Below, piece by piece: positions 18,148 through 26,222 of a stretch of DNA of 46,010 nucleotides. Origin of the DNA: Pelomonas baiyunensis (lineage in GTDB: Bacteria; Pseudomonadota; Gammaproteobacteria; Burkholderiales; Burkholderiaceae_C); assembly GCF_043555935.1 (NCBI RefSeq), contig NZ_JBIGIB010000009.1:1-46010 (forward strand), read 5' to 3'. The notes below the pieces were generated by a model. It saw only the letters and a program-made list of their open reading frames with translations, had not been told where the DNA came from and ran no database searches. Made by a program: the position numbers and the translations under genes. How positions within the stretch are numbered: position 1 is the stretch's first letter; each line of letters opens with the position of its first letter.

Positions 18148-18654
18148 TCAGGGCTGCCCGCCGTGTCGCACCAGTCGCTTGTAGAAACCGGTCACGGTGA
18201 GCGTCACCGACACCGGGGTGGTGCCGCGGTTTTTCCAGAACCAGCCGTGCGTGCCCGCGAAGGGCGGCAGCAGCGTGCCGGCACCCTCGCGCTGCGCGGC
18301 CTCGATGTCGTAGCTGGTGTACTCGGATTGCGCGTCGGGGCGCTCGCCGTGCAGGTCCACCGCCACGTCGGCACTGGCCTGCCAGTGAAACACCAGGCCT
18401 TGGCCGCCGTCCATCTCGGCCTGCACCTCGGCGCCCTTGCCGGGCTTGAGCGTCACGGTCACGGTCTCCGTGCGGGGGGCCGTGGCGGCGGGCTTGAGGG
18501 CCTGGGCGTCAAACGACTGGCCGGCTTGGGGGCCGAACACCGCATGGGCTTTGGCCGTGAGCGCGGCGTTGGTGCGGGGGGCTTCGTCCGCCGCGGCGAG
18601 GGTGCTGGCCGAGAGCAGGCAGGCCGCAGCGGCCAGGTGCAGGCAAGGGTTCAT
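18148..18654 (-). CDS. Exported protein at end of metal-efflux operon
   Basis: Not firmly recognised. A signal peptide (hydrophobic core ending A-S-T-L-A-A-A) is followed by about 145 residues with a beta-rich pattern (E-T-V-T-V-T-L-K-P-G, V-F-H-W-Q-A-S-A-D, G-T-H-G-W-F-W-K-N-R-G), resembling the anchor-type proteins often encoded beside heavy-metal RND pumps. ATG 18654 has a GAGG site at suitable spacing. GTG 18666 is an alternative that overlaps the previous stop as GTGA. Last gene of the operon. Presumably periplasmic; role in metal handling inferred from context only. Confidence 0.7.
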   Translation of the reverse strand: MNPCLHLAAAACLLSASTLAAADEAPRTNAALTAKAHAVFGPQAGQSFDAQALKPAATAPRTETVTVTLKPGKGAEVQAEMDGGQGLVFHWQASADVAVDLHGERPDAQSEYTSYDIEAAQREGAGTLLPPFAGTHGWFWKNRGTTPVSVTLTVTGFYKRLVRHGGQP

Positions 18655-18662
18655 CAGCCGCC

Positions 18663-19043
18663 TCACTTCACGGTGAACCGCACGGTGGCGGTCTTGCCTT
18701 CGACGTTCTGGAGCACCGCCACGACTTTGGCGCCCTTCTCGATCTTCACGCCGGTGGCGCGCAGCTTGTTGCCGTCGGTGGCCTTGAGGTCGACCTCGGT
18801 TTTCTGCGCGCCGTTCAGCACGGTCAGCTTGCCGGAGATGCCCTTGGAGGGCATGTCTTCGTCGTGGTCCACGAGGTAGAGGGTGGCGCCATCGGCCTCC
18901 ACCACCAGTTCGAAGTTCACGTCATTGGCGACCTGCACGATGCCGCCGTGGCGTGGGGCCGACGAGCCGTGCGCCATCACGGGGTTCGCCCCCAGGGCGC
19001 ACGCGGCCAGCAGGGCGGCGATCAGGAGTTGCGGTGTCTTCAT
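18663..19043 (-). CDS. Small periplasmic protein of metal-efflux operon
   Basis: A 126-residue protein with a clear signal peptide (ending near N-P-V-M-A-H-G), then a compact beta-rich domain with G-G-I-V-Q, Y-L-V-D-H-D-E-D-M-P and several Lys/Asp pairs. Similar small proteins occur in copper, silver or zinc RND loci, where periplasmic metal binding is suspected. The family was not identified. It lies between the pump gene and the last gene and its stop overlaps the region of the next start, so it is co-expressed with them. Confidence 0.75.
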   Translation of the reverse strand: MKTPQLLIAALLAACALGANPVMAHGSSAPRHGGIVQVANDVNFELVVEADGATLYLVDHDEDMPSKGISGKLTVLNGAQKTEVDLKATDGNKLRATGVKIEKGAKVVAVLQNVEGKTATVRFTVK

Positions 19044-19104
19044 GGGTTCTTCTCCACTTCATGCGCGGCGCGCTTGCACAGGCGGCGCCGCTGGGCCCTG
19101 GGGT

Positions 19105-22100
19105 TCAAAACGCGTCCTGGGATGCCGCAGCCGGGTCGGCAGCGTCCAGCGCCAGCAGTCGTTGCAGCGGCTTCTCGCCGACCCGCCAGAAGATGACCGG
19201 CGTGAGCACGGTGTCCAGCAGTGTCGAGCTGATGAGGCCGCCGAAGATGACCACCGCGACCGGGTGCAGGATTTCCTTGCCGGGCTCGTCGCTGGCCAGC
19301 AGCAGCGGCATCAGCGCAAACGCGGCCACCAGGGCGGTCATCAGCACCGGCGTGAGCCGTTCCAGCGAGCCGCGCACGATCATGGCCTGGCCGAAGCGCT
19401 CGCCCTCGAACCGGCACAGGTTGATGTAGTGGCTGACCTTGAGGATGCCGTTGCGCGTGGCGATGCCAGCCAAGGTGATGAAGCCCACCATCGTGGCCAC
19501 GGACAGCGTCACGCCGGCCACCCACATCGCCGCCACGGCACCGATCAGCGCGAGCGGGATGTTGGCCATGATGACGCCCGCCAGCCGCGCCGAGCGGTAG
19601 CGCGAGTACAGCACCAGGAACATCAAGGCCAGCGACACGGCCGACAGCGCCGCGATGAGCCGGGTCGCCTGTTCCTGCGCCTGGAACTGGCCCTCCAGGC
19701 TGACGAAGGCGCCCGTGGGCAGGGCGGCCTTGTCGATCACCGCGCGGATGTCGGCAATCACCCGTCCCATGTCGCGGCCATCGGTGTTGGCGTACACGAC
19801 GATGCGCCGCCGGCCGTTCTCGCGGCCGATCTGGTTCGGCCCGTCGGCCTCTTCCACGGTGGCGATGCTGGACAGCGGCAGCCGCCCGGCCGGCGTGTCG
19901 ATGAGCGTGCGGGCCAGGTCCTGCGGGCTGCGCTGGTGGTCGGGCAGCCGCAGCACCAAGTCGTAGCGGCGCGGTCCGTCCACGATCTGTGCGCCGTGGG
20001 CGCCGTCGGTCAGGGTCTGCAACACGCGCACGGCTTCGCCGGGTGACAGCCCGGTCTGGGCCAGCCGGCGCGGGTCCAGCCGCACGGCGATCTGCGGAAT
20101 GAGCACCTGCTTCTCCACCGTCAGGTCCACCAGGCCGGGCACGCCGCTCAAGCCGGCACGCATCTGCTCGGCCAGGCCGCGCAGCGTGTCGGTGTCGTCG
20201 CCGTAGATCTTCACGGCGATTTGCGCGCGCACGCCCGAGAGCAGGTGGTCCAGCCGGTGCGAGATGGGCTGGCCGATGGCCACCTGCGCCGGCAGCGTGG
20301 CCAGTTGGGCGCGGATGCGGGCCATCACGGCTTCGCGGTCCACCGGCCGGCCGCTGCGGCGCAGGTCGACATCGATCTCGGTCGAGTGCACGCCCTCGGC
20401 ATGCTCGTCCAGCTCGGCGCGGCCGGTGCGCCGGCCCACCTGCGTCACCTCCGGCACCTGGGCGATCAGCGTCTCGGCCAGCGCGCCCATGCGGTTGGCC
20501 TCGGCCAGCGAGGTGCCCGGGTTGAACATCAGCGACAGCACCAGCGAGCCCTCGTTGAACGCGGGCAGGAAGGCCCGTGGGAAGAAGGGCACGCTGGCCG
20601 CGGCGGCGGCCACGGCCAGCACCGCGCCGCCGAGCAGCAGCCGGGCGCGCGGGAACGACCAGGCCAGCAGCCGGCCGTCCCAGTCCTTGAGCCACGTCAC
20701 CAGCGGGCTGTCGCCATGCTGCAGCCGTTTCATGCCCGGCAGCAGGTAGGCGCTCAGCACCGGCGTGACCGTCATGGACACCAGCATCGACGCCAGGATG
20801 GACACGATGTAGGCGATGCCCAGCGGCGTGAACAGCCGCCCCTCGATGCCCGGCAGCGCGAACAGCGGCACGAACACCAGAACGACGATCAGCGTCGCGT
20901 AGACGATGCCCGTGCGCACCTCCACGCTGGCCTCGCGCACCACCGCCAGCACGGGGCGCGGCTCGGGCAGCGCGCGGTTCTCGCGCAGGCGGCGCTGGAT
21001 GTTTTCCACATCCACCACCGCATCGTCCACCAGCTCGCCCACCGCAATCGCCAGGCCGCCCAGGGTCATCACATTGATGGACTGATCGAGCAGCCGGAAC
21101 ACCAGCGCCGTGACGGCCAGCGACAGCGGAATGGCGACCAGCGAGATCAGGGTGGTACGCGCCGACAGCAGGAAGGCGAACAGCACGATGGCCACCATGA
21201 TGGCGCCGTCGCGCAGCGCGCCCGTCACGTTGGAGAGGGAGGCCTCGATGAAGTCCGCCTGGCGGAACAGCACCCGCGGCGCGCTCAAGCCCTGGGGCAG
21301 GCCGGCCTTCAGCTCGCCCAGCGCGGCCTCGATCTGACGGGTCAACTGCACCGTGTCGGCCGCCGGGGCCTTTTGCACGCTGACGATGACGGCCGGTGCG
21401 CCGGCGTAGCCCGCATCGCCCCGTTTGAGGGCCGGCGCGAAGCGCACCCGGGCCACCTGCTCCAGCAGGATGGCGCGGCCGTCCTTGAAGGCCACGGCCA
21501 CGCCTTGCAGGTCGTCCACGCGGTTGGTGCGGCCCAGGTGGCGGATCAGGTATTCCCGGCGGTTCAGGTCGATGAAGCCGCCGCCGGCGTTGCTGGCAAA
21601 GCCACGCAGGGCTTGCTCGACCTGCGTCAACGACACACCGAGATGGGCCATGCGGGCGGTGTCGGGTTCCACGCGCAGCGTGCGCACCTCGCCGCCGATG
21701 GGAATGACCTGGGACACCCCGTGGATGGCCAGCAGGCGCGGCCGCAGCACGAAGTCAGCGTACTCGCGCGCCTGCATCGGCAGGGTGCCGGGCCCCTCTC
21801 CGGGCCTGCTGGGCAGCGGCCCGGTGCCCGGCACCGCGCCGGGCCCAGGCGCCGCGGGCGCCCCGCTCAGCGGCAGCGCGATCAGCATGACCTCGCCCAT
21901 GAGGGACGACACCGGCCCCATCACCGGCGTCACGTCGCCCGGCAGCTGGCCGCGCAGCTGTGCCAGCCGCTCGGCCACCAGCTGGCGGTTGCGGTAAATG
22001 TCGGTGCCCCAGTCGAACTCGGCGTAGACGATGGACAGGCCCACACCCGAGGTGGAGCGAACGCGCGTGATGCCCGGCATGCCGTTGAGCGCCGTCTCCA

Positions 22101-22305
22101 GCGGCACGCTGACGAGCTGCTCCACCTCTTCGGGCGCCATGCCGCCGGCCTCAGTCAGCACGGTGACCAGGGGCTTGTTCAGGTCGGGGAAGACGTCAAC
22201 CGGTGTGCGCCACGCGATGTGGCCCCCGTAGGCCATCAGCAGCGCGGCAATGGCCAGCACGAAGAGCCGGTTGCGCAGGCTGGTGAGAACGATCCAATTG
22301 AACAT
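19105..22305 (-). CDS. Heavy-metal efflux RND permease (CusA/CzcA type)
   Basis: Inner-membrane proton antiporter of a tripartite efflux pump, 1066 residues, the usual size. The N terminus M-F-N-W-I-V-L-T-S-L-R-N-R-L is typical of the heavy-metal RND class, as is P-V-D-V-F-P-D-L-N in the first periplasmic loop. The fourth transmembrane helix reads G-G-L-A-I-A-V-G-E-L-V-D-D-A-V-V-D-V-E-N, with acidic residues for proton relay. This is not the D-F-G form of CzcA nor the G-A-M-V-D form of CusA, so the substrate metal cannot be named. An extended Pro/Gly-rich stretch (about 145-175) interrupts the first porter subdomain. The start lies 10 bases after the membrane-fusion gene stop. Confidence 0.92.
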   Translation of the reverse strand: MFNWIVLTSLRNRLFVLAIAALLMAYGGHIAWRTPVDVFPDLNKPLVTVLTEAGGMAPEEVEQLVSVPLETALNGMPGITRVRSTSGVGLSIVYAEFDWGTDIYRNRQLVAERLAQLRGQLPGDVTPVMGPVSSLMGEVMLIALPLSGAPAAPGPGAVPGTGPLPSRPGEGPGTLPMQAREYADFVLRPRLLAIHGVSQVIPIGGEVRTLRVEPDTARMAHLGVSLTQVEQALRGFASNAGGGFIDLNRREYLIRHLGRTNRVDDLQGVAVAFKDGRAILLEQVARVRFAPALKRGDAGYAGAPAVIVSVQKAPAADTVQLTRQIEAALGELKAGLPQGLSAPRVLFRQADFIEASLSNVTGALRDGAIMVAIVLFAFLLSARTTLISLVAIPLSLAVTALVFRLLDQSINVMTLGGLAIAVGELVDDAVVDVENIQRRLRENRALPEPRPVLAVVREASVEVRTGIVYATLIVVLVFVPLFALPGIEGRLFTPLGIAYIVSILASMLVSMTVTPVLSAYLLPGMKRLQHGDSPLVTWLKDWDGRLLAWSFPRARLLLGGAVLAVAAAAASVPFFPRAFLPAFNEGSLVLSLMFNPGTSLAEANRMGALAETLIAQVPEVTQVGRRTGRAELDEHAEGVHSTEIDVDLRRSGRPVDREAVMARIRAQLATLPAQVAIGQPISHRLDHLLSGVRAQIAVKIYGDDTDTLRGLAEQMRAGLSGVPGLVDLTVEKQVLIPQIAVRLDPRRLAQTGLSPGEAVRVLQTLTDGAHGAQIVDGPRRYDLVLRLPDHQRSPQDLARTLIDTPAGRLPLSSIATVEEADGPNQIGRENGRRRIVVYANTDGRDMGRVIADIRAVIDKAALPTGAFVSLEGQFQAQEQATRLIAALSAVSLALMFLVLYSRYRSARLAGVIMANIPLALIGAVAAMWVAGVTLSVATMVGFITLAGIATRNGILKVSHYINLCRFEGERFGQAMIVRGSLERLTPVLMTALVAAFALMPLLLASDEPGKEILHPVAVVIFGGLISSTLLDTVLTPVIFWRVGEKPLQRLLALDAADPAAASQDAF

Positions 22306-22315
22306 GGCCGTCTCC

Positions 22316-23425
22316 TCAGCGGATCTGCGCGATCAACGGCGCACCCTGCACCACGACCCGGTTGTCGGCCGCCAGGCCGCGGGTGACCAGCACGGTCTTC
22401 GCGTCCAGCGGCAGCACCTGCACCGGCTGCGGCACGTAGCGCTCGGCGCCGGTCTTGATCCAGACCACCGGCTCGTTCACCGGGCTGCGCACCACCGCCT
22501 CGGCTGGCAGCACGATGCCCGGGCGGCGCTCGTTCAGCGCGACGATGACGCTCACCGTCTGGCCCACCGCGAGCGGCACGGCCTGCTCGCCCCGCACGCG
22601 AAAGCTCAGCGGCAGCGTGCCATCGCGCAGCGCCCGCGGCACACCGGCCAGTTGAAGGGTCACGCCGCTCACGCCAGCCAGCGCAGCGCTGGCGATGCGC
22701 GAGCCCAGGGTGACGTCGGGCGTCTGTGCCTCCACCATCAGCCGCGTCGGGTCGACGATCTCCACCAGCACATCACGTGCATCGATGACCTGGCCGGCCA
22801 CCAGTTCGGTGCGGGCGATGACGCCGGACACGGGGGCCCGCAGCGGCTCGCGGGCGTCCAGGCTGGCGGCGATGCTGCGCTCGCGCGCGGCCCACGCATC
22901 GGCCTCCAGGCGGGCCGCGTCGATCTCCTTGCGCGGCACCGTGCCTTCCAGCCCCTCCAGCCGCTTCAAGCGCTGTTCGGCCAGCTGTCGGCCGGCACGC
23001 AGCTCGGCGCGCTGGGCCTCCTGGTTGGCTTGGGAGAAGGGGTCGGCATGGTGGTGCAGCCAGGCGAGGATGTCTCCCTGGCGCACCGCCTGGCCGGGCA
23101 CCGGCAGGCCCTGGGGGCCGGGCGCGATGCGGCCGCCATGGCTGGCCTGCACGCGGCCGCTGGCGTTCGGGTCTTGCACCACGCGGCCGGGCAGCTCCAG
23201 CGTGGCGGCGGCTTGCGTTTGCGGCGCCAGCAGCGTGCGCACGCCCAGTCGTCGCTGCGCCAGCTTGGGCACGTTGACGCTGCCGTCGGGCAGGCGGGCC
23301 AGCCCCGAGGCGTTGGCGGCGCCGGGGGCGTCGAGGTGTTCACCGTTGGGGCCGTGGGCCCCGGGGCCGGCCCCGGCGGCGAGGGCGGCCAGCAGCAGGC
23401 CGAGGGTGATGAGCGGGCGCTTCAT
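22316..23425 (-). CDS. Efflux RND periplasmic adaptor (membrane-fusion) subunit
   Basis: CusB/CzcB-type adaptor linking pump and outer-membrane channel, 369 residues. It has a signal peptide, then the motif H-G-P-N-G-E-H-L-D, a barrel-sandwich half (G-R-I-A-P, G-Q-A-V-R-Q-G-D-I-L-A), a helical hairpin (about 130-185), the second half (A-P-V-S-G-V-I-A-R-T) and beta-barrel regions. ATG 23425 overlaps the previous stop (ATGA) and has AAGGAGG upstream. The H-G-P-N-G-E-H-L-D motif is also present in the small protein encoded just before it, which suggests a shared metal-binding or docking element. Confidence 0.92.
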   Translation of the reverse strand: MKRPLITLGLLLAALAAGAGPGAHGPNGEHLDAPGAANASGLARLPDGSVNVPKLAQRRLGVRTLLAPQTQAAATLELPGRVVQDPNASGRVQASHGGRIAPGPQGLPVPGQAVRQGDILAWLHHHADPFSQANQEAQRAELRAGRQLAEQRLKRLEGLEGTVPRKEIDAARLEADAWAARERSIAASLDAREPLRAPVSGVIARTELVAGQVIDARDVLVEIVDPTRLMVEAQTPDVTLGSRIASAALAGVSGVTLQLAGVPRALRDGTLPLSFRVRGEQAVPLAVGQTVSVIVALNERRPGIVLPAEAVVRSPVNEPVVWIKTGAERYVPQPVQVLPLDAKTVLVTRGLAADNRVVVQGAPLIAQIR

Positions 23426-24045
23426 GCCTGGCCTCCTTGCCCAGTCATGGCGCCGGTGCGACGGCGCCATGCGGCGAGGGCGACGAACACCGCCGAAGCG
23501 ATGCCCACGCCCGTCCAGAACTTGCGTGAACCGCTGACGTGTTCGTGCGCGGGGTCGTGGTCGTCCTCACCGGCGTGCTCGTGCGGCGCTTCGGTGGCGG
23601 CGTGGGCCTGTGCGGCACTCACCTTCAGGGTGGCGTCCAGCAGGTCGGTCTCGTCGCCGTGGATGACGGTGATGACGAGCGGGTGCTCGCCCGGCGAGGC
23701 CAGCAGTTTCAGCAGGGCCTCGTCGGCGACGGCGTAGTCGCCGATGTCGTCGTGGAAGGGCGCGGGGGCCTTGAGACCGCCGCTTTCCACCTCCACCCGG
23801 GCTTTGAGCACCGGCTCGTTGGTGGCGAAACGGTCGATGAGCATCGAGAACTCGCCGCCGCCGAGGCTGCCGACGAGCTCGAACTGCTCGGTTTTGGCTT
23901 CGATGCGCGGGCGGCTGTGGGCGGGCGCGGCTGCGGTGGCTGGGGCGTCCAGATGTTCACCGTTGGGGCCGTGGGCGCCCGGGCCGGCAAAGGCTGTGGC
24001 GCAGGCCGTCAGGGCGAGGGCGGCCATCCGTTGAGGGCGTGTCAT
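23422..24045 (-). CDS. His-rich membrane-anchored protein of metal-efflux operon
   Basis: A 207-residue protein: signal peptide, the motif G-A-H-G-P-N-G-E-H-L-D-A-P, a beta-domain of about 120 residues (F-E-L-V-G-S-L-G-G-G-E-F), a His/Asp/Glu cluster (P-H-E-H-A-G-E-D-D-H-D-P-A-H-E-H), then one transmembrane helix and a short basic tail. It looks like the N-terminal domain found fused to some CzcB/CusB adaptors, here as a separate gene. ATG 24045 overlaps the outer-membrane factor stop, and its stop overlaps the adaptor start, both as ATGA. Probably captures metal in the periplasm and passes it to the pump; this is inference. Confidence 0.8.
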   Translation of the reverse strand: MTRPQRMAALALTACATAFAGPGAHGPNGEHLDAPATAAAPAHSRPRIEAKTEQFELVGSLGGGEFSMLIDRFATNEPVLKARVEVESGGLKAPAPFHDDIGDYAVADEALLKLLASPGEHPLVITVIHGDETDLLDATLKVSAAQAHAATEAPHEHAGEDDHDPAHEHVSGSRKFWTGVGIASAVFVALAAWRRRTGAMTGQGGQA

Positions 24046-25304
24046 GGGAGCAGTCCTTGGGCTTGTAGGAGGCGGGCTTGCGCCAGGCGCAGTTGCACCG
24101 CCTGGCGGTCGCGGGCGGCTTCGGCCTGGGCGGCGGCGTCGAGCGCGCGCAGCAGTTCCGGCAGCGGGGCTTCGCCCGCCTGGAAGGCCTTGTCGATGTG
24201 CTGGGCCCGGGTGCGCAGCAGCGTGGCGCGCTGGGCTTCCAGCTGCGTGAGGGCTTGGGCGGCGTGCCACTGGCCGCGGGCCAGTGCCAGGTCGGCGGCC
24301 AGGCGGTCACGGGTGCGTTGCTGGTGTGTCAGCGCCAGGTCCACCTCGGCCAGCGCCGCGGCGATGCGGGGCTGCGCCTGCGCACCCGCACCGAACGGCA
24401 GGCGCAAGGCGATGCCGACGCTGTGCTGCGTGGGGCTGCCCGTGCCGGGCCGCTCCTGGCGCAGGTGCACCCCGAGCTCGGGGTTCTCGCCGCGCTGGGC
24501 TTGCACCAGGGCGAGCTTGCGCTGCGCGCGTTCGACGGCGCGGGCTGTCAGTTGCAGCTCGGGGTGGGCATCGTCCAGCGGCGCGCCGGCATCGGGCCGT
24601 TCGGGCTCAGGCTCGGCCGCGAGGGCCCAGCCGGTCAACAGCTGCCACTGGGCCTGCTGCTGGCGCAGTTTCTGCTGCGCGTCCGCCGCCTGGGCCTGGC
24701 TGGCCAGCCATTCGGCCCGCGCAGCCAGAGCATCGGCCGGTGCCAGGTCACCGGCCTGGACGCGGCGGTCCACGTCGTCCGCCAGGCGCTGCAGCAGTTG
24801 AGCGCGCAGCGTCGCGAGGCCTTGCTCCGCCTCCAGGCTGAGGAGCAGCCCCAGGGCTTCACGCACCTCGCCGGCCAGGCGCAGGCGTGCGGCCTGCTCG
24901 GCCGCCTGGGCCCAGTCCAGCTCGGCCTGGGCGGCGTCGCCCGCTGTGGCACGGGCACCCAGGCGCCACAGCGGCAGGGCCACGCCCACTTCGGTTTCGC
25001 GCTGGCCGTCAGCGGCGGGGCCGCGGCCTTGCCGCTGGGCCACCTGCAGGGCTGGCGGGGCCGCGAGCCAGCTGCGGGCAGCCGCTTCGTCGGCGCGGGC
25101 CACGCGCTGTTGGCCTTGGGTTTGCGTGGCGTCGAGGGAGCGCTGCCAGGCGGCGTCCAGCGCCTGCGCGAGGCTGGGGCGTGTGGCTGCGGGCACCGCG
25201 GATGGAACAGAGGGAGCGGGCTGGGGCGGGGCGGCATAGCCGGGCAGGTTGGCGGCCAAGGCGCCACCAACGAGCCATGGAACAAGCCATGGATGAAGTT
25301 TCAC
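24042..25304 (-). CDS. TolC-family outer-membrane efflux protein
   Basis: Outer-membrane channel of the RND pump, 420 residues from GTG 25304. A signal peptide (V-P-W-L-V-G-G-A-L-A-A) precedes two repeats rich in Ala/Gln/Leu/Arg helices, the usual TolC pattern, with conserved stretches near A-L-D-A-A-W and G-I-A-L-R-L-P-F. GTG 25304 is chosen because an AGGA site is just upstream and it opens a clean signal peptide; an earlier in-frame start at 25349 is possible. The stop overlaps the next start. Confidence 0.9.
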   Translation of the reverse strand: MKLHPWLVPWLVGGALAANLPGYAAPPQPAPSVPSAVPAATRPSLAQALDAAWQRSLDATQTQGQQRVARADEAAARSWLAAPPALQVAQRQGRGPAADGQRETEVGVALPLWRLGARATAGDAAQAELDWAQAAEQAARLRLAGEVREALGLLLSLEAEQGLATLRAQLLQRLADDVDRRVQAGDLAPADALAARAEWLASQAQAADAQQKLRQQQAQWQLLTGWALAAEPEPERPDAGAPLDDAHPELQLTARAVERAQRKLALVQAQRGENPELGVHLRQERPGTGSPTQHSVGIALRLPFGAGAQAQPRIAAALAEVDLALTHQQRTRDRLAADLALARGQWHAAQALTQLEAQRATLLRTRAQHIDKAFQAGEAPLPELLRALDAAAQAEAARDRQAVQLRLAQARLLQAQGLLP

Positions 25305-25423
25305 GAGAGTCCTGATGCAAGAAGACAGCAATGCACCCGGAGCCGGCACAGGGCCGGTCGGGTCACGGTGTGCAATGCCCGGGCCACAGACGGCTGCGCG
25401 TCACGCGCCGGCTGCGGTCGGGA

Positions 25424-25807
25424 TCAGGACCGGTGTTTGGGGGGGCGTTCAGGCCCGGCCAGGCAGGCCGAGGGGGGCGTGGCCGCAGGGGCGGCGGCTG
25501 GCATCTGCGGGGGCAGCGAGGGCAGCGTCAGGTCCGTGACGCCCAGCAGTGCCGGGGCGCACAGGCTGGCATCGTTGGCCAGGTGCTGGGCGGATGCCAG
25601 CGAGTGGTCGGCGTGGGTCGCGTCGGAGGCGTCACCGTCGTGACCGGTGTCGTGGTCGTGGTGGTGGGCCTCGCCCTCGAAATGCATCACGGCGTGTTCG
25701 TGCTGCGGTTCTCCGGCGTCGGTCATCAGCACGGCCACGCCGGCATGCGCCAGTGCCTGCCAGCACAAGCACAGCATCAGCAGAATGGTCGTGAACCCCC
25801 GGCGCAT
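25424..25807 (-). CDS. His-rich CzcI-like periplasmic protein
   Basis: A 127-residue protein with a signal peptide (start M-R-R-G-F-T-T-I-L-L, end near A-H-A-G-V) followed by a His/Asp-rich segment (E-A-H-H-H-D-H-D-T-G-H-D) and a Pro-rich tail. Size, position at the head of the operon and His content match the small CzcI-type proteins of cobalt-zinc-cadmium loci. It probably binds divalent metal in the periplasm and modulates the pump. Name by similarity of layout, not by confirmed homology. Confidence 0.65.
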   Translation of the reverse strand: MRRGFTTILLMLCLCWQALAHAGVAVLMTDAGEPQHEHAVMHFEGEAHHHDHDTGHDGDASDATHADHSLASAQHLANDASLCAPALLGVTDLTLPSLPPQMPAAAPAATPPSACLAGPERPPKHRS

Positions 25808-26222
25808 GCCGACAGTCTAGCGGTCGCGCCCCGCGCGTGGGCGGCCGAGGGGGGCCGTCCGGTCATCCGCTGGCCGCGCCGCTGCGTTCTGGAGGGGCCG
25901 CGGGCCACCGCGGCGTGGTCCCGATGCACGAGGAGCTTGCATGCGACGCCTGTCTCACTTCAGCTTTGCGGCGCCGGCAGTGGCGCCCCGCCCGGCACGG
26001 TCCGCAGCGTTGGCCGCCGCGGCGGCAACCGGGGCGACGGTGCCGGTGGCCGTGTCGCCGGGCGACGCGATGTGGCGCTCGCGGCGGGTGGCGTCGGGCT
26101 CGGACTGGATGGGCGCCTGGGTGCGCAAGCGGGGCTGAGCGAGGGCGCCAGGGGGCTGCTGCGCCGCGTTGGCCCGGGGGCCGGCGCTACAGTGAGGCTT
26201 TGACCTTGCCTGGCCTCACCGC
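25808..26222. other. Intergenic region, possibly holding one small gene
   Basis: About 415 bases between the divergent metal-efflux operon and the phosphodiesterase gene. No clear promoter, terminator or metal-regulator operator is visible. The only plausible coding content is the small frame at 25941. No metal-responsive regulator gene is present here or elsewhere in the operon. Confidence 0.4.
25941..26138 (+). CDS. Possible small Ala/Arg-rich protein
   Basis: A 65-residue frame with a good ribosome binding site (GAGGAG about 7 bases before ATG). It encodes a basic, Ala-rich product with no recognisable family, perhaps an N-terminal signal-like segment. In high-GC DNA such frames often arise by chance, so coding status is doubtful. 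Confidence 0.2.
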   Translation: MRRLSHFSFAAPAVAPRPARSAALAAAAATGATVPVAVSPGDAMWRSRRVASGSDWMGAWVRKRG

